NCBI GenBank assembly: GCA_030407315.1
Contig: JALQPE010000211.1
Location: 248,001 to 312,000 of the forward strand
DNA from: Asparagopsis taxiformis
Lineage: Eukaryota > Rhodophyta > Florideophyceae > Bonnemaisoniales > Bonnemaisoniaceae
DNA length: 64,000 nucleotides
Reading direction: 5' to 3'
In this document: in pieces, positions 60,890 through 64,000 of the stretch
How the letters are laid out: each line of letters starts with the position of its first letter
Position numbering within the stretch: position 1 is the stretch's first letter
Translations under genes and position numbers: made by a program
The notes under the pieces: model-generated
What the model saw: only the letters and a program-made list of their open reading frames with translations
Database searches by the model: none
What the model was told of the DNA's origin: nothing

Positions 60890-63800
60890 TTAGGATATCT
60901 TGTTCAATTCCAACGTACGTCGAATATTCAAAAGTGAGTGATCGTCATCAACGAAAAGCAGGCTCTGTATCACCTGTCTCCTTCCCCTGGCAGCCAATTT
61001 CTTAAACTCCCGCTTAGAGATGCCCTTCCAACGCTTGCGAGGTCCAATCATGTCGATCAAATTAACCCAGAAATCTACCAAATCGCTAACAGCCATCCCA
61101 TCATCCAACCACAAGCTCTCCTTTCCCTTGTGAAAGTGACGCAGGTCCGGCAATGTCCACCGTTCATCCTGATCCACGTCTACCACGGTGAAGAAGTAAT
61201 CGGCAGCGCCGTTGGACGTGATATTGTTCAGTACGGCAAAAAATACCGCAAATTCTGCCAACGTCATCTGTTGTGCATTCCTACAGTGTGCAGCCATGGT
61301 CCGCTCAACCGCACATGGAAGCAGCGTTTTCCGTGAGCTGCAATACCTCTCGACATCTTCCACGCGCAGACAATAATTCAGCGCGAGACCGCCACTGCGC
61401 GAAACTTCTTCAGCGCATGCCTCCGTAGCAAAACATCCCTTGACCGAACGTATCTGGTCCATGGAAAGTCCGCTGGCAACTCCTTCGAAGATCCCGACTT
61501 CAGCCGCAATTAGCGCCGCATTCAATTTGCAATCTCGAACTTCCTTCGGACATACAGGTCGTGCTCGTCCACCCACAGGGTTTCCGTTCTCACTCCTGAT
61601 CGCATACATGACCATAGCCGATCCAATTGCAATCGCTTCCGACTTTTTCACCAACGCAAACGACCCAAATCGTGAACTACGTCCTTCCATGAACGCTGTA
61701 ATCAGCATCTCAATACCGGCATCACAAGGACAGCTGATGTCAGATGGAATCGACGATGAGGACCGATGACGCGAGAGATCATCATAGCTGCTTGACCTCA
61801 CATCTAAAATGGTCAAACTAACCGCAGGGGCTCCGAGGTCCAGACTGGCACTGTTCAGGCCATCAAGTATTCCACTCCGACATCGTGACAGTGGAGCTCC
61901 GTATGGGCTATGTCCGCACTTTTCCCCTTCCGCTTGGACCCTGGAGAAATGACTGTCTTCCAGAATGTTGCATAAACGCTCTTCACTGTCAAATGCCGTC
62001 AGTCTAGTATCCCAATAGGACAAGAAAGTGTCTGTGGAAATCCGTTTAGCTTTCCGTTCCGGTGGACAATTAGGCACACCAGCTTCTGGAGTCGTGGACT
62101 CAATCTCAAATGAAGAACCGAAAGCTGCTTTGAAAAGCAGAGGTCCGGCACATTTTGGCAGGCCACACGAGCGTGCAATATTTGCGAAACTGTCGATACT
62201 CGCATATCCACCAAGATCATTGAACGCAATCTCTACAGCAGCTCGTTCAGCCTTGAGCTTGTTCTTGCCATGTGTACTCATCTCACTTCCCAGGTAACCA
62301 CCCCAACCCCTTCCTGCTTTTCTGTTTTTACGTTCTTTCAACCGTCTTGTGATTTCAGACCATGTGGTCGCCGGTCTGTGTGCCACGTCTGCGCACCCTG
62401 GTTTCGAGTCTATAATTCCATCAGCACTTAATGAACGATGAAATGATGAAGGATTTTTCCCGTTTCCTGTACTTGCCGATTTATGGCTGTCATCGCTATC
62501 TTCGATGTCCTCCAGTTCAATGTCTGCTACTTCAGATGAAAGCAACGACGAATCCGAATAGCTCTTGCGAATGGGATTTTTGGCAAGTTTCCCTGCATGT
62601 GAATCCTCCAGCACATCTTCGTCGCTCACTGGACTAGCAGAATGGGCAACTGATGGCAACTGAGGGTTACCAACAGATTGAGGTGGATGGCCTGTCGCAT
62701 AACCTCTTCCCATAGCATAAACAGCTTCAGTATCGTCCACATTCATTGGATCCAGATAGAATTTGAAGTGATTCAGAAGGCCGTGCATATCCCTAGTTGC
62801 AGTTGAGCAGTATCTTTCTGTACCAATAACGACGGCAGGTATTCTGCCAATCACAACCGTGATTTGTCGAAGCGCATACTCGGTCGGTGCATACAGGAGG
62901 ACCATATGAGAGTCGAGAAGTAACTCTGGCTGACTTGTTGCAACGTCTTTGTCTGATGCACGAATCATTACCTTTCCGCATTTGGCAAAGCTGTCTTCAA
63001 CTGCATAGCGTGCTAGACGTCGGAAACCCACAAGTAGAACCTTGACAATGGGACCAGAGGCAGGCTTGGTAACTGAACAAGGAATGAGATTTGGTGGAGA
63101 ACAATAACCAATCGGTTTGGGGGGCGCAGAAATCTTCTTCCGTGTTCGGCTCGGAGAGGGTGAAGCTGTTAGAGGCCGCTTAGTTTCTCGTGGTGTGGTT
63201 GGATTGCAAACGCCAGAAAAATTGATGTCGAGCACTATACGGCGCAATGCAGGAGATACACGTGCTTGGGCCGACTCACCATCTGCATGGAGAGAAATCG
63301 ATGAGTCAACTGTGAAGACGGCAAGAGCTGGACACTGCATGAGTGGGGTGACATCCAACTTGGAGGCGAGCCTGTTTCCGCCCAAACGAAGAGATCTGAG
63401 GTTTGGAGTGAAGGCGAGTGGGGAGAGGTCGAGGGGTTGATCATGCAAAGAATTGTCCTCTAAATAGAGGGAACGAAGAGCTTTGCACTTGCTGAGTGGG
63501 AAGAGATTGATGGATTGTAAATGATTGTCATGAAGCCAGAGACGTTCGAGCTTGGTACACGATGCGAGCGGAGAAAGATCGAGAGAAGTTATAGAGTTGC
63601 TATTGAGCGAAACAACGGAAAGGGCTGGACAGGAAGCCAGAGGTGTGAGGTCGACGATTTCCAAAGCATTAGCAGCGAGTGATATTTCTCGCAGGGCGTT
63701 GGAGAAGACGGCGGTCTGGAGAACGGTTAGAGAAATTGTGGCGAGTCCAAGGCCGGACATTGAAATGAAGTCTGTTTCTTCTGTGATAGTGACAGTGTGC

Positions 63801-63982
63801 TGGGAGCCATCAGTAGCGATTGCACGAACGGAGCAGTCATCTGATGAAACGGCGGAGGATGGGTTCTGGGGGCAGTTGATGAGGGAGACGAGAGATTGCA
63901 CCGAGTCGCTTTTGGGCAGAGGTCCAGTGCATGGGGATGTATTGATTTTGGAATGGTGATGATTGCAGGACAGTGCATACAT
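60890..63982 (-). CDS. LRR protein with possible receiver-like fold and PP2A B''/TON2-like EF-hand region
   Basis: 1030 residues from the ATG at 63982. The frame stays open to the window edge, so the true start may lie outside. Leucine-rich repeats at ~95-230 use a unit with the core LDLSPLASCTKLERLWLHDN. At ~300-420 the order VKVLLVGFRRLARYAVEDSF, MVLLYAPTEYA, IPAVVIGTE and FKFYLDP follows beta strands 1, 3, 4 and 5 of a response-regulator receiver, but the phosphoacceptor Asp is missing. A Ser-rich linker (~440-570) follows. The C-terminal ~350 residues resemble the EF-hand part of PP2A B'' subunits such as plant TON2: LAEFAVFFAVLNNITSNGAA, a Ca-binding-like loop VVDVDQDERWTLPDL, and LIDMIGPRKRWKGISKREFK. 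B'' subunits direct PP2A; TON2 does so in cortical microtubule control. No intron seen. Confidence 0.8.
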   Translation of the reverse strand: MYALSCNHHHSKINTSPCTGPLPKSDSVQSLVSLINCPQNPSSAVSSDDCSVRAIATDGSQHTVTITEETDFISMSGLGLATISLTVLQTAVFSNALREISLAANALEIVDLTPLASCPALSVVSLNSNSITSLDLSPLASCTKLERLWLHDNHLQSINLFPLSKCKALRSLYLEDNSLHDQPLDLSPLAFTPNLRSLRLGGNRLASKLDVTPLMQCPALAVFTVDSSISLHADGESAQARVSPALRRIVLDINFSGVCNPTTPRETKRPLTASPSPSRTRKKISAPPKPIGYCSPPNLIPCSVTKPASGPIVKVLLVGFRRLARYAVEDSFAKCGKVMIRASDKDVATSQPELLLDSHMVLLYAPTEYALRQITVVIGRIPAVVIGTERYCSTATRDMHGLLNHFKFYLDPMNVDDTEAVYAMGRGYATGHPPQSVGNPQLPSVAHSASPVSDEDVLEDSHAGKLAKNPIRKSYSDSSLLSSEVADIELEDIEDSDDSHKSASTGNGKNPSSFHRSLSADGIIDSKPGCADVAHRPATTWSEITRRLKERKNRKAGRGWGGYLGSEMSTHGKNKLKAERAAVEIAFNDLGGYASIDSFANIARSCGLPKCAGPLLFKAAFGSSFEIESTTPEAGVPNCPPERKAKRISTDTFLSYWDTRLTAFDSEERLCNILEDSHFSRVQAEGEKCGHSPYGAPLSRCRSGILDGLNSASLDLGAPAVSLTILDVRSSSYDDLSRHRSSSSIPSDISCPCDAGIEMLITAFMEGRSSRFGSFALVKKSEAIAIGSAMVMYAIRSENGNPVGGRARPVCPKEVRDCKLNAALIAAEVGIFEGVASGLSMDQIRSVKGCFATEACAEEVSRSGGLALNYCLRVEDVERYCSSRKTLLPCAVERTMAAHCRNAQQMTLAEFAVFFAVLNNITSNGAADYFFTVVDVDQDERWTLPDLRHFHKGKESLWLDDGMAVSDLVDFWVNLIDMIGPRKRWKGISKREFKKLAARGRRQVIQSLLFVDDDHSLLNIRRTLELNKIS

Positions 63983-64000
63983 GGCTGCGAGCGGGTGATT

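Noticed and set aside
1..64000. CRISPR arrays, bacterial operons or riboswitches
   Set aside because: None seen; gene structure, introns and gene content are eukaryotic nuclear.

Overview
This window is nuclear DNA from an intron-poor, compact eukaryote. Most genes are single long open frames with their own promoter. The five introns I can support are short (86 to 205 bp), with GT-AG ends and donors such as GTACGT, GTATGT or GTAAGT; three of them carry an ACTAAC-type branch site. The gene set is eukaryotic throughout: ribosomal protein eL38, Ran, SERCA-type Ca-ATPase, CDC50, p24, ALG1, RRP7 and an ATM1-type ABC transporter. A RING protein resembling a plant family, an ALIS-like CDC50 subunit and the low intron density make a red alga my best guess (moderate confidence). 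No organellar or bacterial operon structure is seen.

Layout. 1-3 kb: no gene seen. 3-11 kb: eL38 (three exons), a small orphan, a GATA-type zinc-finger protein, a two-exon RING protein and a methyltransferase of a mostly bacterial type. 11-19 kb: secretory-pathway genes: a fucosyltransferase-like enzyme, a membrane-anchored leucine-zipper protein, ALG1, CDC50 and p24. 19-29 kb: a Lys-rich tandem-BRCT protein, SERCA, Ran and an M13 metallopeptidase. 30-33 kb: a Gln-rich C2H2 factor. 32.6-36.8 kb: a 4.2-kb stretch without a recognisable gene. 36.8-42.2 kb: a three-HMG-box protein, a C2H2/membrane-anchor protein, HMG-CoA lyase, tRNA-Gly(GCC) and a secreted Cys-rich orphan. 44-55.5 kb: five genes, all on the minus strand: RRP7, an armadillo-like protein, a polytopic membrane orphan, the ATM1-type ABC transporter and a 932-residue orphan. 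56.2-60.5 kb: a complete Mutator-like DNA transposon with ~587-bp terminal inverted repeats, a perfect 9-bp target-site duplication and a transposase broken by one stop and one frameshift. 60.9-64 kb: an unusual protein joining leucine-rich repeats, a possible receiver-like fold and a PP2A-B''/TON2-like EF-hand region; it may start beyond the window.

The genes do not form operons. A functional theme is the early secretory pathway (ALG1, CDC50, p24, SERCA with a dilysine tail, the fucosyltransferase-like enzyme and the membrane-anchored zipper protein, all within 11-25 kb), but the clustering may be chance. The strongest candidates for new biology are the LRR/receiver-like/B'' fusion, the 932-residue orphan, the zipper protein lacking a basic region, and the young but disabled Mutator-like element.
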